From Mycobacterium decipiens (GTDB lineage: Bacteria > Actinomycetota > Actinomycetes > Mycobacteriales > Mycobacteriaceae), in the NCBI RefSeq assembly GCF_963853665.1, contig NZ_OY970459.1, positions 1,178,001-1,242,000 on the forward strand: DNA of 64,000 nucleotides, written 5' to 3'. The notes beneath the pieces are model-generated. The model had not been told where the DNA came from. It worked only from the letters and a program-made list of their open reading frames with translations, and did no database searches. Shown piece by piece: positions 14,017 through 21,755 of the stretch (positions within the stretch are counted from its first letter, which is position 1; the number at the start of each line of letters is the position of its first letter). The translations under genes and the position numbers were made by a program.

Positions 14017-14067
14017 TTTATACAGCCTGAGCGTCAGGATTCCGTAAAATCCCGCTATCATGGCGTC
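14010..14067 (+). promoter_or_regulatory. lat promoter and candidate LrpA operator
   Basis: The lrpA-lat gap is 51 bp. It contains a perfect dyad CCTGA-GCG-TCAGG (14026-14038), flanked by two similar elements, ACCGTAATTT (14010) and TCCGTAAAAT (14041). A -10-like TATCAT (14056-14061) ends 6 bp before the lat ATG, which would make the lat message leaderless. The dyad sits where a -35 region would be, so it could be an LrpA operator. A short lrpA terminator is the alternative. Confidence 0.45.
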
Positions 14068-15417
14068 ATGACCGCCGCCGTGAAGTCGACTCGCCTTGCC
14101 GTTACGCAACCAGAACCGGACCGAGTCCATGAGGTGCTGGGGCGCAGCATCCTGGTCGACGGTTTCGACATGGTGCTCGATCTGACCCGTTCCGTCGGTT
14201 CATGTCTGGTCGACGCTAGAACGGGTCGGCGCTATCTGGACATGTTCTCGTTCGTTGCATCGTCGGCGCTGGGTATGAATCACCCGGCGCTGGCCGACGA
14301 CGAGGAGTTCCATGCCGAGCTCATGGCGGCCGCACTGAACAAGCCCAGCAATTCCGACGTGTACTCGGTGGCGATGGCCCGCTTCGTCGAGACCTTCGCC
14401 CGCGTCCTGGGTGACCCGGAACTGCCGCACCTGTTCTTCGTCGAAGGGGGCGCCCTGGCGGTGGAGAACGCGCTCAAAGTCGCGTTCGACTGGAAAAGCA
14501 GGCACAACGAGGCACATGGAATCGACCCCGCACTGGGTGCTCAAGTGCTCCACCTGCGCGGAGCATTTCACGGCCGCAGCGGCTACACCCTCTCGCTGAC
14601 CAACACCAAGCCGGTCATTACGGCTCGCTTCCCGAAGTTCGACTGGCCGCGCATCGACGCGCCGTACACGCGGCCCGGACTGGACGGGCCCGCGATGGAC
14701 GAGCTGGAAGCCGAGTCGCTGCGCCAGGCCCGAGCGGCGTTCGAGAGGCACCCGCACGACATCGCGTGCTTCGTGGCCGAACCCATCCAGGGGGAGGGGG
14801 GTGACCGGCATTTCCGGCCCGCGTTCTTCGCTGCGATGCGCGAGCTGTGCGACGAATACGACGCACTGCTGATCTTCGACGAGGTGCAGACCGGTTGCGG
14901 GTTGACCGGAACCCCCTGGGCCTACCAGCAACTGAGTGCCGAACCCGACGTCGTGGCGTTTGGCAAGAAGACGCAGGTCTGCGGAGTAATGGCCGGTCGC
15001 CGGGTCGACGAGATCGCCGACAATGTGTTCGCGGTCCCGTCACGGCTCAACTCGACGTGGGGCGGCAACCTTGCCGACATGGTGCGCTCGCGCCGCATCC
15101 TGGAGGTGATCGAAGCCGAGGGCCTGTTCGAGCGGGCGGCCGAGCAAGGCAGCTATCTGCGCAGCCGGCTCGACGAACTCGCCGATGACTTCCCGGCAGT
15201 CGTACTCGATCCGCGCGGCCGGGGCCTGATGTGTGCGTTCAGCCTGCCAACCACCGCCGACCGCGACGAGTTGATCCGCCAGTTGTGGCAACGCGCGGTG
15301 ATTGTGCTGCCGGCCGGTGCAACCGGCGTTCGGTTCCGCCCCGCACTGACCGTTTCGCGTGCTGATATCGACTCCGCGATGGCCGCGGTGCGCAGCGCGT
15401 TGTCGGCGGTGACGTAG
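14068..15417 (+). CDS. lat: L-lysine epsilon-aminotransferase Lat
   Basis: PLP-dependent class III aminotransferase moving the epsilon-amino group of L-lysine to 2-oxoglutarate, giving alpha-aminoadipate semialdehyde and glutamate. The PLP lysine is Lys300 in FGKKTQVCG, the same number as the structurally studied M. tuberculosis enzyme. The cofactor Asp is in IFDEVQTGCG near residue 271 and the FHGRSGYTLS motif lies near 170. Length is 449 aa, as known. Lat is strongly induced in starved or persisting M. tuberculosis. Here it feeds the pcd and HglS-like steps encoded just upstream. Confidence 0.96.
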   Translation: MTAAVKSTRLAVTQPEPDRVHEVLGRSILVDGFDMVLDLTRSVGSCLVDARTGRRYLDMFSFVASSALGMNHPALADDEEFHAELMAAALNKPSNSDVYSVAMARFVETFARVLGDPELPHLFFVEGGALAVENALKVAFDWKSRHNEAHGIDPALGAQVLHLRGAFHGRSGYTLSLTNTKPVITARFPKFDWPRIDAPYTRPGLDGPAMDELEAESLRQARAAFERHPHDIACFVAEPIQGEGGDRHFRPAFFAAMRELCDEYDALLIFDEVQTGCGLTGTPWAYQQLSAEPDVVAFGKKTQVCGVMAGRRVDEIADNVFAVPSRLNSTWGGNLADMVRSRRILEVIEAEGLFERAAEQGSYLRSRLDELADDFPAVVLDPRGRGLMCAFSLPTTADRDELIRQLWQRAVIVLPAGATGVRFRPALTVSRADIDSAMAAVRSALSAVT

Positions 15418-15427
15418 GCAACGCCCC

Positions 15428-15452
15428 GTTTACCTCTGCTCAGAGGGGGTAT
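15428..15452 (+). promoter_or_regulatory. SigF-type promoter upstream of Rv3289c-usfY
   Basis: GTTT (15428-15431), a 15-bp spacer and GGGTAT (15447-15452) match the mycobacterial SigF consensus (GGTTT then GGGTAT/A). Transcription would start near 15459, about 32 nt before the Rv3289c start. This fits an operon controlled by the sigma factor encoded downstream. Confidence 0.65.
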
Positions 15453-15490
15453 GCGGATGCTGTACCACGACCAGGATTCGAGGTTCGCCG

Positions 15491-15859
15491 ATGCACGAAG
15501 TCCGTGGGCCGTCACGCGGTGATCGCTTGGGGCAGCAGGACGGCGAGGTCCATGCCGCGACCCGGTTCGCCGTGGCGGCCGCGGGTGCCGGGGTCGGCTT
15601 TCTCGTCATCGCCGCGTTGTGGGTGAGCACATGCAGCGGCGTTGACACAGCGGCCTGCGGCCCGCCTCAGCGGACCCTGCTGGCGTTAGGGAGCCCGCTG
15701 ATCCTGTTCGCCACCGGGCTGTGGGCGTTTCTGCGCACTTACCGGGTGTGGCGCGAGGAAGGTAGTTGGTGGGGATGGCACGGTGCCGGCTGGTTCTTGT
15801 TGACGCTGATGGTGCTGACGCTCTTCATGGGCGTACCCGCGATCGCCGCCTGGTCATGA
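15491..15859 (+). CDS. Small membrane protein of the sigF operon (Rv3289c-like)
   Basis: Function unknown. The 122-aa product has about three hydrophobic segments: residues 27-45 (FAVAAAGAGVGFLVIAALWV), about 63-80 (TLLALGSPLILFATGLWAF) and 98-118. The N-terminus is charged and probably cytosolic. There are two cysteines in the first loop (TCSGVDTAACG). It is the first gene after a SigF-type promoter and precedes usfY, rsbW and sigF, suggesting an envelope role in the SigF stress response. No catalytic motif is visible. Confidence 0.75.
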   Translation: MHEVRGPSRGDRLGQQDGEVHAATRFAVAAAGAGVGFLVIAALWVSTCSGVDTAACGPPQRTLLALGSPLILFATGLWAFLRTYRVWREEGSWWGWHGAGWFLLTLMVLTLFMGVPAIAAWS

Positions 15860-15878
15860 CGCCGTGACGGATTTTTTG
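15853..15878 (+). terminator. Weak hairpin plus T-run after Rv3289c
   Basis: A GTCA-N8-TGAC stem overlapping the Rv3289c stop is followed within 4 bp by ATTTTTT (15871-15877). The stem is only 4 bp, so it may act as partial attenuation between Rv3289c and usfY or be chance. Confidence 0.25.
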
Positions 15879-15976
15879 GGAGCTATCCCTGCACAACCTG
15901 TTCGACGAGTTCTACCGTTGATGGTAATGCCTGGTAATGGGCAGATAGTGGCGGAATAGAACGAAAGGAGGATGCC

Positions 15977-16288
15977 ATGGGGGACACCTATCGTGACCCG
16001 GTCGACCACCTGCGGACGACACGGCCACTTGCCGGCGAGTCGCTGATCGACGTGCTGCACTGGCCTGGGTACCTCTTGATCGTTGCCGGTGTGATCGGCG
16101 GCGTCGGATCTCTTGCGGCGTTCGGTACCGGACATCACGTCGAGGGCATGACTTCTGGCGTGGTGGCGATTTCCCTTGCGGTGGTTGGGTTGGCGTGGCT
16201 GGCGTTCGAGCATCGGCGGATACGCAGAATCGCCAATCGTTGGTACGCCGAACATCCCGAAGTCAGGCCGCAGCGGCTGGCCAGCTAG
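15977..16288 (+). CDS. usfY: UsfY, SigF-operon membrane protein
   Basis: Protein of unknown function encoded upstream of rsbW-sigF in mycobacteria. The 103 residues carry two hydrophobic helices (about 29-48 and 56-76), with a basic C-terminal tail from a segment FEHRRIRRIANRW. A very good ribosome site (GAAAGGAGG) precedes the ATG, so the start is firm. I remember a longer H37Rv annotation (137 aa); the extra residues are probably an annotation difference. Cotranscription with Rv3289c from a SigF promoter is likely. Confidence 0.82.
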   Translation: MGDTYRDPVDHLRTTRPLAGESLIDVLHWPGYLLIVAGVIGGVGSLAAFGTGHHVEGMTSGVVAISLAVVGLAWLAFEHRRIRRIANRWYAEHPEVRPQRLAS

Positions 16289-16348
16289 TCCCGTTACCGC
16301 AGGTCGCCCGCGGCGCCCAAAAATCTCGCGAAAAGCCCCACGTCGCGG

Positions 16349-16374
16349 GGTTATTGGTAGCTCGGAACGGGTAT
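16349..16374 (+). promoter_or_regulatory. SigF-type autoregulatory promoter for rsbW-sigF
   Basis: GGTTA (16349-16353), spacer, then GGGTAT (16369-16374), with the same 15-bp gap between the GTTN box and GGGTAT as the upstream SigF-type site. Transcription would start near 16381, giving a leader of about 295 nt before rsbW. The leader runs antisense to the small ORF at 16420-16569. M. tuberculosis sigF is known to be transcribed from a SigF-dependent promoter upstream of rsbW. Confidence 0.55.
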
Positions 16375-16419
16375 TACGTCTACACCATGACGAATGCCGG
16401 CCAAGTTGCGTTAGCGTGG

Positions 16420-16569
16420 TTACCCCATCATCGGGGAAAGAATCACGAAGGCGCCGACATAGATCCCTACTGCGACCACGATCAACGCGCCCAAGGTTAT
16501 CCCGGCGATCACCGCGATGCGCTTGAGTCGACGCGTCCGGAGCGGGTCGGTCACGGCTGTCTTGTCCAT
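16420..16569 (-). CDS. Putative 49-aa single-pass membrane microprotein, antisense in the sigF locus
   Basis: A clean ORF of 49 codons lies on the minus strand in the otherwise empty 388-bp gap between usfY and rsbW. It starts ATG at 16569 (MDKTAVTDPLRTRRLKR) and ends TAA at 16420. After a basic, cytosolic-looking N-terminus, one long hydrophobic helix covers residues 18-44 (IAVIAGITLGALIVV then AVGIYVGAFVIL), ending SPMMG. A SigF-like promoter on the same strand ends 10 bp before the ATG, so the mRNA would have a very short leader and no Shine-Dalgarno. No family is recognised. Evidence is coding-like amphipathic design plus promoter; conservation is untested. Confidence 0.55.
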   Translation of the reverse strand: MDKTAVTDPLRTRRLKRIAVIAGITLGALIVVAVGIYVGAFVILSPMMG

Positions 16570-16579
16570 GTCCGGTGGC

Positions 16580-16605
16580 ATACCCGGTGTCGATCATGAC
16601 CAACC
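16580..16605 (-). promoter_or_regulatory. SigF-like promoter for the 49-aa minus-strand ORF
   Basis: Read on the minus strand, GGTT (16605-16602), 16 bp, then GGGTAT (16585-16580). Counted from GTTG the gap to GGGTAT is 15 bp, the same as at the two plus-strand SigF-type sites in this locus. The predicted start point is about 16573, 4 nt from the ATG. Confidence 0.45.
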
Positions 16606-16676
16606 GGCTTGAAGGCGAGACCCGGGGCGAGACTCAGGGCGAGGGTAGTGTCGACCGAAGATTGCCGGGAGGCCAC

Positions 16677-17114
16677 ATGACCGATGCGGATCTGCGCACC
16701 AACAGACGCCAACGAGGTGCCCGCGCCGTTGAGCTGAATGTTGCTGCACGCCTGGAGAACCTGGCGCTGCTGCGCACCCTGGTTGGTGCCATCGGTACTT
16801 TCGAGGACTTGGATTTCGACGCGGTGGCAGACCTTAGGCTGGCGGTTGACGAGGTGTGCACCCGGTTGATCCGCTCGGCCTCGCCGAACGCCACCCTCAG
16901 CCTGGTGGTCGATCCGCGAGACGACGAACTTGTGGTCGAGGCTTCTGCTGCCTGCGATACCCACGACGTGGTGGCGCCGGGCAGCTTCAGCTGGCATGTG
17001 CTGACCTCGCTGGCTGATGACGTCCAGACGTTCCACGACGGTCGTCAGCCTGATGCAACCGGCAGTGTCTTCGGCATCACGTTGACCGCCCGACGGGCGG
17101 CCTCCACCCGGTGA
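16677..17114 (+). CDS. rsbW: Anti-sigma F factor RsbW/UsfX
   Basis: Serine-kinase-type (HATPase_c) anti-sigma factor that binds and holds SigF inactive. The start at 16677 follows GGGAGG and gives 145 aa, the length known for UsfX; the frame is open further upstream without a better site. The N-box region reads AVDEVCTRLIRSA: the Mg-binding Asn of canonical ExxxN kinases is Arg63, and no normal G-box is visible, so ATP-dependent kinase activity may be altered. The stop overlaps the sigF start (GTGA), ensuring matched synthesis of sigma and anti-sigma. Confidence 0.93.
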   Translation: MTDADLRTNRRQRGARAVELNVAARLENLALLRTLVGAIGTFEDLDFDAVADLRLAVDEVCTRLIRSASPNATLSLVVDPRDDELVVEASAACDTHDVVAPGSFSWHVLTSLADDVQTFHDGRQPDATGSVFGITLTARRAASTR

Positions 17115-17899
17115 CGGCGCGCGCTGCCGGCGGTTCTGCGTCGCCACATAGCGAATACGCCGACGTTCCGGAGATGTTTCGTGAGCTGGCCGGTTTCGCT
17201 GGCGACTCGCTGGAATTCCAGCGGCACCGGGACAAGATCGTGGAGCGGTGTTTGCCGCTGGCCGATCACATCGCGCGCCGTTTCGAGGGCCGCGGCGAAC
17301 CACGCGACGACCTGGTTCAGGTCGCGCGGGTCGGGTTGGTCAACGCCGTGGTTCGCTTCGATGTCGAGACCGGATCCGACTTCGTCTCCTTCGCGGTTCC
17401 GACCATTATGGGCGAGGTTCGACGACACTTCCGCGACAACAGCTGGTCGGTCAAGGTTCCCCGGCGTCTTAAGGAACTGCATCTGCGGCTGGGCGCCGCC
17501 ACCGCCGATCTGTCGCAACGGCTCGGGCGTGCGCCCACCGCATCGGAACTCGCGGTGGAACTCGGGATGGACCGCGCCGAGGTTGTCGAAGGTCTGGTGG
17601 CGGGCAGTTCCTACAACACCTTGTCCATCGACAGTGGTAGCGGCAGCGACGACGACGCCGCCCGGGCAATCGCAGACACCCTGGGTGACGTGGATGCGGG
17701 TCTCGACCAGATCGAGAATCGCGAGGCGCTTCGTCCATTGCTCCAGGCACTGCCCGAGCGGGAACGAATGGTGTTGGTGCTCAGGTTCTTCGAGTCGATG
17801 ACGCAAACGCAGATCGCCGAGCGGGTCGGCATCTCACAGATGCACGTATCCCGGCTGTTGGCGAAGTCGCTAGCGCAACTGCGGGATCAGCTTCAGTAG
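17111..17899 (+). CDS. sigF: Alternative RNA polymerase sigma factor SigF
   Basis: SigB/SigF-type group 3 sigma factor for stress and stationary-phase genes. Region 2 spans about residues 45-115 (DDLVQVARVGLVNAVVRFD, then FVSFAVPTIMGEVRRHFRD), region 3 about 125-185 and region 4 about 200-255 with helix-turn-helix TQTQIAERVGISQMHVSRLL. It starts at GTG 17111 overlapping rsbW, and has 262 aa against 261 in M. tuberculosis; remembered sequence differs at many positions, supporting a different species. The last 30 bp overlap a convergent STAS gene. Confidence 0.96.
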   Translation: MTARAAGGSASPHSEYADVPEMFRELAGFAGDSLEFQRHRDKIVERCLPLADHIARRFEGRGEPRDDLVQVARVGLVNAVVRFDVETGSDFVSFAVPTIMGEVRRHFRDNSWSVKVPRRLKELHLRLGAATADLSQRLGRAPTASELAVELGMDRAEVVEGLVAGSSYNTLSIDSGSGSDDDAARAIADTLGDVDAGLDQIENREALRPLLQALPERERMVLVLRFFESMTQTQIAERVGISQMHVSRLLAKSLAQLRDQLQ

Positions 17900-18265
17900 C
17901 CGCGGCTGTCTTTGTCCGGCCCCGTTTTCCGGTTCCGCTGTCGGCAGCGCGCCGTCGGGGTCGCAGATCCGCAATAGCCGGCACACTGCCTGGCTAGGTA
18001 CCATTCCCCAGTGCACGTCTGCGGCCGAGCACATGACGTTGATCCGGTGGAGTGCCGAAAAGCCGGCAGTACCAATGAAATCCACGCCACGCAGATCCAG
18101 CACCAGCCAGCTGCAATTCCGGGCGCAGCGCTGGACGTAGTTGGCGAGCTGATCGGCGTTGGTGGCGTCGAGCTCACCGGATACGCTGACCAAAGCGACT
18201 GAGGGTCCCCAACGGGCGGTGAACTCAGCGGTGTGGCTCTTTTGCCAAGATTGGGTCACAGGCAT
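17870..18265 (-). CDS. STAS-domain anti-anti-sigma factor-like protein
   Basis: STAS-domain protein of the SpoIIAA/RsbV type, expected to bind an anti-sigma factor and release its sigma factor. The fold is seen from VALVSVSGELDATNADQLANY near 25 through LVLDLRGVDFIGTAGFSAL near 55-73. At the phosphoacceptor position the usual D-S-S/T-G is G-T-A-G, so only a Thr is available. Start 18265 (MPVTQSW) has GGAG 6 bp upstream; an ATG at 18277 is possible. The 3' end overlaps sigF by 30 bp in convergent orientation, so it may act on RsbW. I do not recall this gene here in M. tuberculosis. Confidence 0.85.
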   Translation of the reverse strand: MPVTQSWQKSHTAEFTARWGPSVALVSVSGELDATNADQLANYVQRCARNCSWLVLDLRGVDFIGTAGFSALHRINVMCSAADVHWGMVPSQAVCRLLRICDPDGALPTAEPENGAGQRQPRLLKLIPQLR

Positions 18266-18476
18266 TGTTGGCTCCATCAGTTGACGAGCATTCGTTGCTG
18301 TGGATTACGTCAGGCGCGCGGAAAAGCCTTTCGTGGCAGCGAATTCGCCAACGCAATCCCGGGCGGCTGTGAACTCAACCTTCCTCAAACCCTACTCGCG
18401 CTGTGCGAGGTCGACAAACGTTCTCCAATCTAATTCACAGAATCACTGGTCAGATGGGAGCAGCCGTTGCCTGGTT

Positions 18477-18503
18477 AGCCGGCAGCGTTCTGATTGCCGG
18501 GCT
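18477..18503 (-). terminator. Hairpin after accA3
   Basis: An inverted repeat AGCCGGCA / TGCCGG(G)CT with a 10-nt loop lies at the accA3 stop codon. There is no T-run, which is usual for mycobacterial terminators. It may end the long carboxylase transcript before the convergent STAS gene. Confidence 0.4.
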
Positions 18504-20307
18504 ACTTGATCTCGGCGAGCACCGTACCTTGGGTGATGGCGGCACCGGCCTCGACCGCCAGTCCGGTGATGGTGCCGTCCTTGTGCGCGGTGACTGGGTT
18601 CTCCATCTTCATCGCCTCAAGGACCACAACGAGGTCGCCGGTTGCGACCTCCTGTCCTTCTTCGACCGCTACCTTCACCACGGTGCCCTGCATAGGTGCG
18701 GTCACCGCGTCTCCCGAGGCGGCCGCGCCGGCGTGCGCACCCCGCTTACGTGGCTTGGGCTTGCGCCGAACGACACCGCTCGTACCGACCGGGTCGCAAC
18801 CGCCGCCGTTGGACAGCGCGAGATCGGCGGGCAGCGAAACCTCGATCCGCCGGCCATCGATTTCGACGACCACCTTCTGCCGCGGCCGGGCGTCCTCGTC
18901 GTCGAGCGGTTCGCCGCCGGTGAAGGGTTCGACGGTGTTGTTCCACTCGGTCTCAATCCAGCGGGTGTGTACCGCGAAGCCGCTGTCGTCACCGATGAAT
19001 GCCGGGTCGGACACCACCGCGCGGTGGAACGGGATGACGGTGGCCAGGCCTTCGACCTTGAACTCGTCCAGCGCGCGTCGGGCCCGCGCCAGCGCCTCGG
19101 TGCGGTCGGCGCCGTACACGATCAGCTTGGCCAGCATCGAGTCGAATTGGCCACCGATCACCGAGCCGGTTTCGACACCGGAATCCACCCGCACACCCGG
19201 GCCGCTGGGCGGATGGAACATCGTCACCGGTCCGGGGGCGGGCAGGAAGTTGCGTCCCGCGTCCTCGCCGTTGATCCGGAATTCGATGGCATGCCCGCGG
19301 GGGGTGGGGTCCTCGGCCAGGTCCAACTTCTCGCCGTTGGCGATCTTGAACTGCTGCAGGACCAAGTCGATGCCCGCGGTTTCCTCGGTGACCGGGTGTT
19401 CGACCTGGAGGCGGGTATTGACCTCCAGGAAGGAAATCAGTCCGTCCTGGCCGACCAGGTACTCGACGGTTCCGGCGCCGTAGTAGTGGGCCTCTTTGCA
19501 GATCCGTTTCGCCGATTCGTGGATCTCCTTGCGCTGCGCGTCCGTCAGGAACGGGGCCGGCGCCTCTTCGACGAGCTTTTGGAAGCGGCGCTGCAATGAA
19601 CAGTCCCGGGTGCCGGCGACGATGACGTTGCCGTGCTGATCGGCGATCACCTGCGCTTCGACATGGCGGGGTTTGTCCAGGTAGCGCTCCACGAAGCACT
19701 CGCCGCGGCCGAACGCGGCGACGGCCTCACGGGTGGCCGACTCGAACAGTTCGGGGATCTCGTCGATGCTGCGGGCCACCTTCATGCCCTTGCCGCCGCC
19801 GCCGAAGGCCGCCTTGATCGCGATCGGCACGCCGTACTCGTGGGCGAAGGCCACCACCTCGTCGGCGTTCTTGACCGGGTCGGGGGTCCCGGGCACCAGT
19901 GGAGCCTGGGCGCGGGCCGCGATGTGACGGGCGGTGACCTTGTCGCCGAGGTCACGGATCGACTGCGGGCTGGGGCCGATCCAGATCAGGCCGGCATCGA
20001 TCACGGCCTGGGCGAACTCGGCGTTCTCCGCCAGGAAGCCGTAGCCGGGGTGGATGGCGTTGGCGCCGGACTTGGCGGCCGCGTCGAGGATCTTGGCGAT
20101 GTCGAGGTAGGACTCCGCCGAGGTCTGACCGCCCAGGGCGAACGCCTCGTCGGCCAGACGAACGTGCGGAGCCTCGGCGTCGGGTTCGGCGTAGACGGCC
20201 ACGCTGGGCAGGCCGGCATCGCGGGCCCCCCGGATCACCCGGACTGCGATCTCGCCGCGATTGGCGACGAGAACCTTGGAGATCCTCGAGCTGGCGTGAC
20301 TAGCCAC
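18502..20307 (-). CDS. accA3: Acyl-CoA carboxylase alpha subunit AccA3 (biotin carboxylase + BCCP)
   Basis: Shared alpha subunit of mycobacterial acyl-CoA carboxylases, making malonyl-CoA and methylmalonyl-CoA for fatty and mycolic acid synthesis. Biotin carboxylase ATP-grasp domain occupies about residues 8-455 ([39 protein letters not shown]). A linker follows, then a BCCP domain with biotinyl Lys567 in [12 protein letters not shown] start at 20307 follows AGGAGG. Length 601 aa matches M. tuberculosis (600). The accD5/accE5 partners and birA, which attaches the biotin, are encoded nearby. Confidence 0.97.
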   Translation of the reverse strand: MASHASSRISKVLVANRGEIAVRVIRGARDAGLPSVAVYAEPDAEAPHVRLADEAFALGGQTSAESYLDIAKILDAAAKSGANAIHPGYGFLAENAEFAQAVIDAGLIWIGPSPQSIRDLGDKVTARHIAARAQAPLVPGTPDPVKNADEVVAFAHEYGVPIAIKAAFGGGGKGMKVARSIDEIPELFESATREAVAAFGRGECFVERYLDKPRHVEAQVIADQHGNVIVAGTRDCSLQRRFQKLVEEAPAPFLTDAQRKEIHESAKRICKEAHYYGAGTVEYLVGQDGLISFLEVNTRLQVEHPVTEETAGIDLVLQQFKIANGEKLDLAEDPTPRGHAIEFRINGEDAGRNFLPAPGPVTMFHPPSGPGVRVDSGVETGSVIGGQFDSMLAKLIVYGADRTEALARARRALDEFKVEGLATVIPFHRAVVSDPAFIGDDSGFAVHTRWIETEWNNTVEPFTGGEPLDDEDARPRQKVVVEIDGRRIEVSLPADLALSNGGGCDPVGTSGVVRRKPKPRKRGAHAGAAASGDAVTAPMQGTVVKVAVEEGQEVATGDLVVVLEAMKMENPVTAHKDGTITGLAVEAGAAITQGTVLAEIK

Positions 20308-20335
20308 TGCGCCTCCTGTAGGGCTGTTTCGTCTC

Positions 20336-20350
20336 TAAGAGAATTTCTTA
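20336..20350. promoter_or_regulatory. Inverted repeat upstream of accA3
   Basis: TAAGA-GAATT-TCTTA is a perfect 5-bp-arm dyad in an AT-rich patch 29-43 bp upstream of the accA3 start, in the 104-bp gap after the sufE-like gene. The position suits an operator or promoter element. No regulator can be assigned. Confidence 0.3.
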
Positions 20351-20411
20351 CAAGTCTTTGTCGGGGAAGTTTATGCGGAGCGCCCACGGCCCGGTCACGC
20401 GGTTCCCCAAT

Positions 20412-20831
20412 TCAGCCCGCTTCGCGCACTCGTCGCTTGATCCGGGCCAGCATCGCCGACATGCCCCGCAACCGCAGCGGACTGATCAGCGCGGCCAGAC
20501 CCAGGTCGGTGTAGAAATCCTCGGGCACCGCCAAGATGTCGGCGGCGGGTTGCTCGTCCAGACCGGCGGCGAGGATCGAGGCGAACCCACGGGTGGTTGG
20601 CGCTTCGGCCGGCGCGCTGAAGTGCAGGCGCACCCGGTTCGGATCACTCACGTCGACATGCAAAAACAGCGGGGACTGGCACTCGGGGACAGGCTCCATA
20701 GCGGACTCGACCAGGTGCGAAGGAAGCGCCGGCAGCTCGTTCGCGAATTCCAGCAGCAGCGTCAGCTTGTCCTGGCCCTGGACTTCGGCGAAGTCGGACA
20801 CCACCTCGGCCAGCGGCGCGGGCAGACTCAT
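20412..20831 (-). CDS. SufE-like cysteine desulfuration protein (Rv3284-like)
   Basis: SufE/CsdE-fold protein that normally accepts sulfane sulfur from a cysteine desulfurase on a conserved Cys. Residues [11 protein letters not shown] near 49-59 carry the single acceptor Cys51, and a C-terminal [19 protein letters not shown] segment is typical. It is 139 aa. Its ATG overlaps the sseA stop (ATGA), so it is made together with a sulfurtransferase, which suggests a sulfur-relay pair. The recipient is unknown; iron-sulfur assembly is one possibility. Confidence 0.87.
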   Translation of the reverse strand: MSLPAPLAEVVSDFAEVQGQDKLTLLLEFANELPALPSHLVESAMEPVPECQSPLFLHVDVSDPNRVRLHFSAPAEAPTTRGFASILAAGLDEQPAADILAVPEDFYTDLGLAALISPLRLRGMSAMLARIKRRVREAG

Positions 20832-21721
20832 CAGACCGGTACAGCTCCCGGTTCTTCGCCGGCAACGATCGGCACTCGCACGGTATTACCCCACTCGGTC
20901 CACGAGCCGTCGTAGTTCCGCACGTCGGGTTTGCCCAGCAGGTGGGTGAGCACGAACCAGGTATGGCTGGACCGTTCCCCGATGCGGCAATAGACAACGG
21001 TCTTGTCGTTCGGGTCGAGGAAGCCGTAGAGCTCGTCGAGCTCGCCGCGACCGCGGAACCGACTGGTTTCGTCGACCGCCATCCCCCACGGGATTGACCT
21101 CGCGGTGGGAATGTGGCCCGCGCGCAGCGCCCCTTCCTCAGGGTAATCGGGCATGTGGGTGCGCTTGCCGGTGTACTCGTCGGGGGAGCGGACGTCGATC
21201 AGCGGCTGGCTGCCCAGGATGGCCAGCACGTCGTCCTTGAACGCGCGGATCGGGGCGTCGTTGCGCTGCACGACGGGATAGCCGGTGGACGTCTTGGTCG
21301 GCACCGCGAGCGTGGTCTCCCGGCCTTCGCCAAGCCATAGGTCACGTCCGCCGTTGAGCAGTCGCACATCGGCGTGGCCGAACAACGTGAATACCCACAA
21401 CGCGTAGGCCGCCCACCAGTTGCTCTTGTCGCCGTAGATCACCACGGTGTCATCGCGGGCGATGCCCTTGCGGTCCATCAGTTCGGCGAACTGTTCGCCG
21501 TTGATGTAGTCACGCACCCTCGGGTCGTTGAGATCAGTGTGCCAGTCGATCTTGACCGCGCCGGGGATGTGGCCGACGTCGTAGAGCAGAACGTCCTCGT
21601 CGGATTCGACGATCACCAGGCCGGACGAACCCATATTGGCCGACAGCCAGTCAGCGGTGACCAACCGTTCGGGGTGGGCGTAGGCCGACAGGGTGGGGCT
21701 TGGATCTGGGGGTAGCGGCAC
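20831..21721 (-). CDS. sseA: Thiosulfate/mercaptopyruvate sulfurtransferase SseA
   Basis: Two-domain rhodanese that transfers sulfane sulfur to a thiophilic acceptor. An inactive N-terminal rhodanese domain (about 20-140) precedes the catalytic one, whose active-site loop is C-R-I-G-E-R with Cys245. GTG at 21721 gives 296 aa; the frame runs 33 codons further upstream but those residues do not look like the family. In M. tuberculosis SseA has been linked to redox homeostasis together with the sufE-like neighbour. The stop overlaps the sufE-like start. Confidence 0.92.
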   Translation of the reverse strand: MPLPPDPSPTLSAYAHPERLVTADWLSANMGSSGLVIVESDEDVLLYDVGHIPGAVKIDWHTDLNDPRVRDYINGEQFAELMDRKGIARDDTVVIYGDKSNWWAAYALWVFTLFGHADVRLLNGGRDLWLGEGRETTLAVPTKTSTGYPVVQRNDAPIRAFKDDVLAILGSQPLIDVRSPDEYTGKRTHMPDYPEEGALRAGHIPTARSIPWGMAVDETSRFRGRGELDELYGFLDPNDKTVVYCRIGERSSHTWFVLTHLLGKPDVRNYDGSWTEWGNTVRVPIVAGEEPGAVPV

Positions 21722-21755
21722 ATCATTGAGCCTACCGCCGGAGATTGCGATGTCA

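Noticed and set aside
16195..16599. 134-aa plus-strand ORF after usfY
   Set aside because: It begins inside usfY, is rich in His/Arg as expected of a shadow, and covers the better-supported 49-aa ORF on the other strand.
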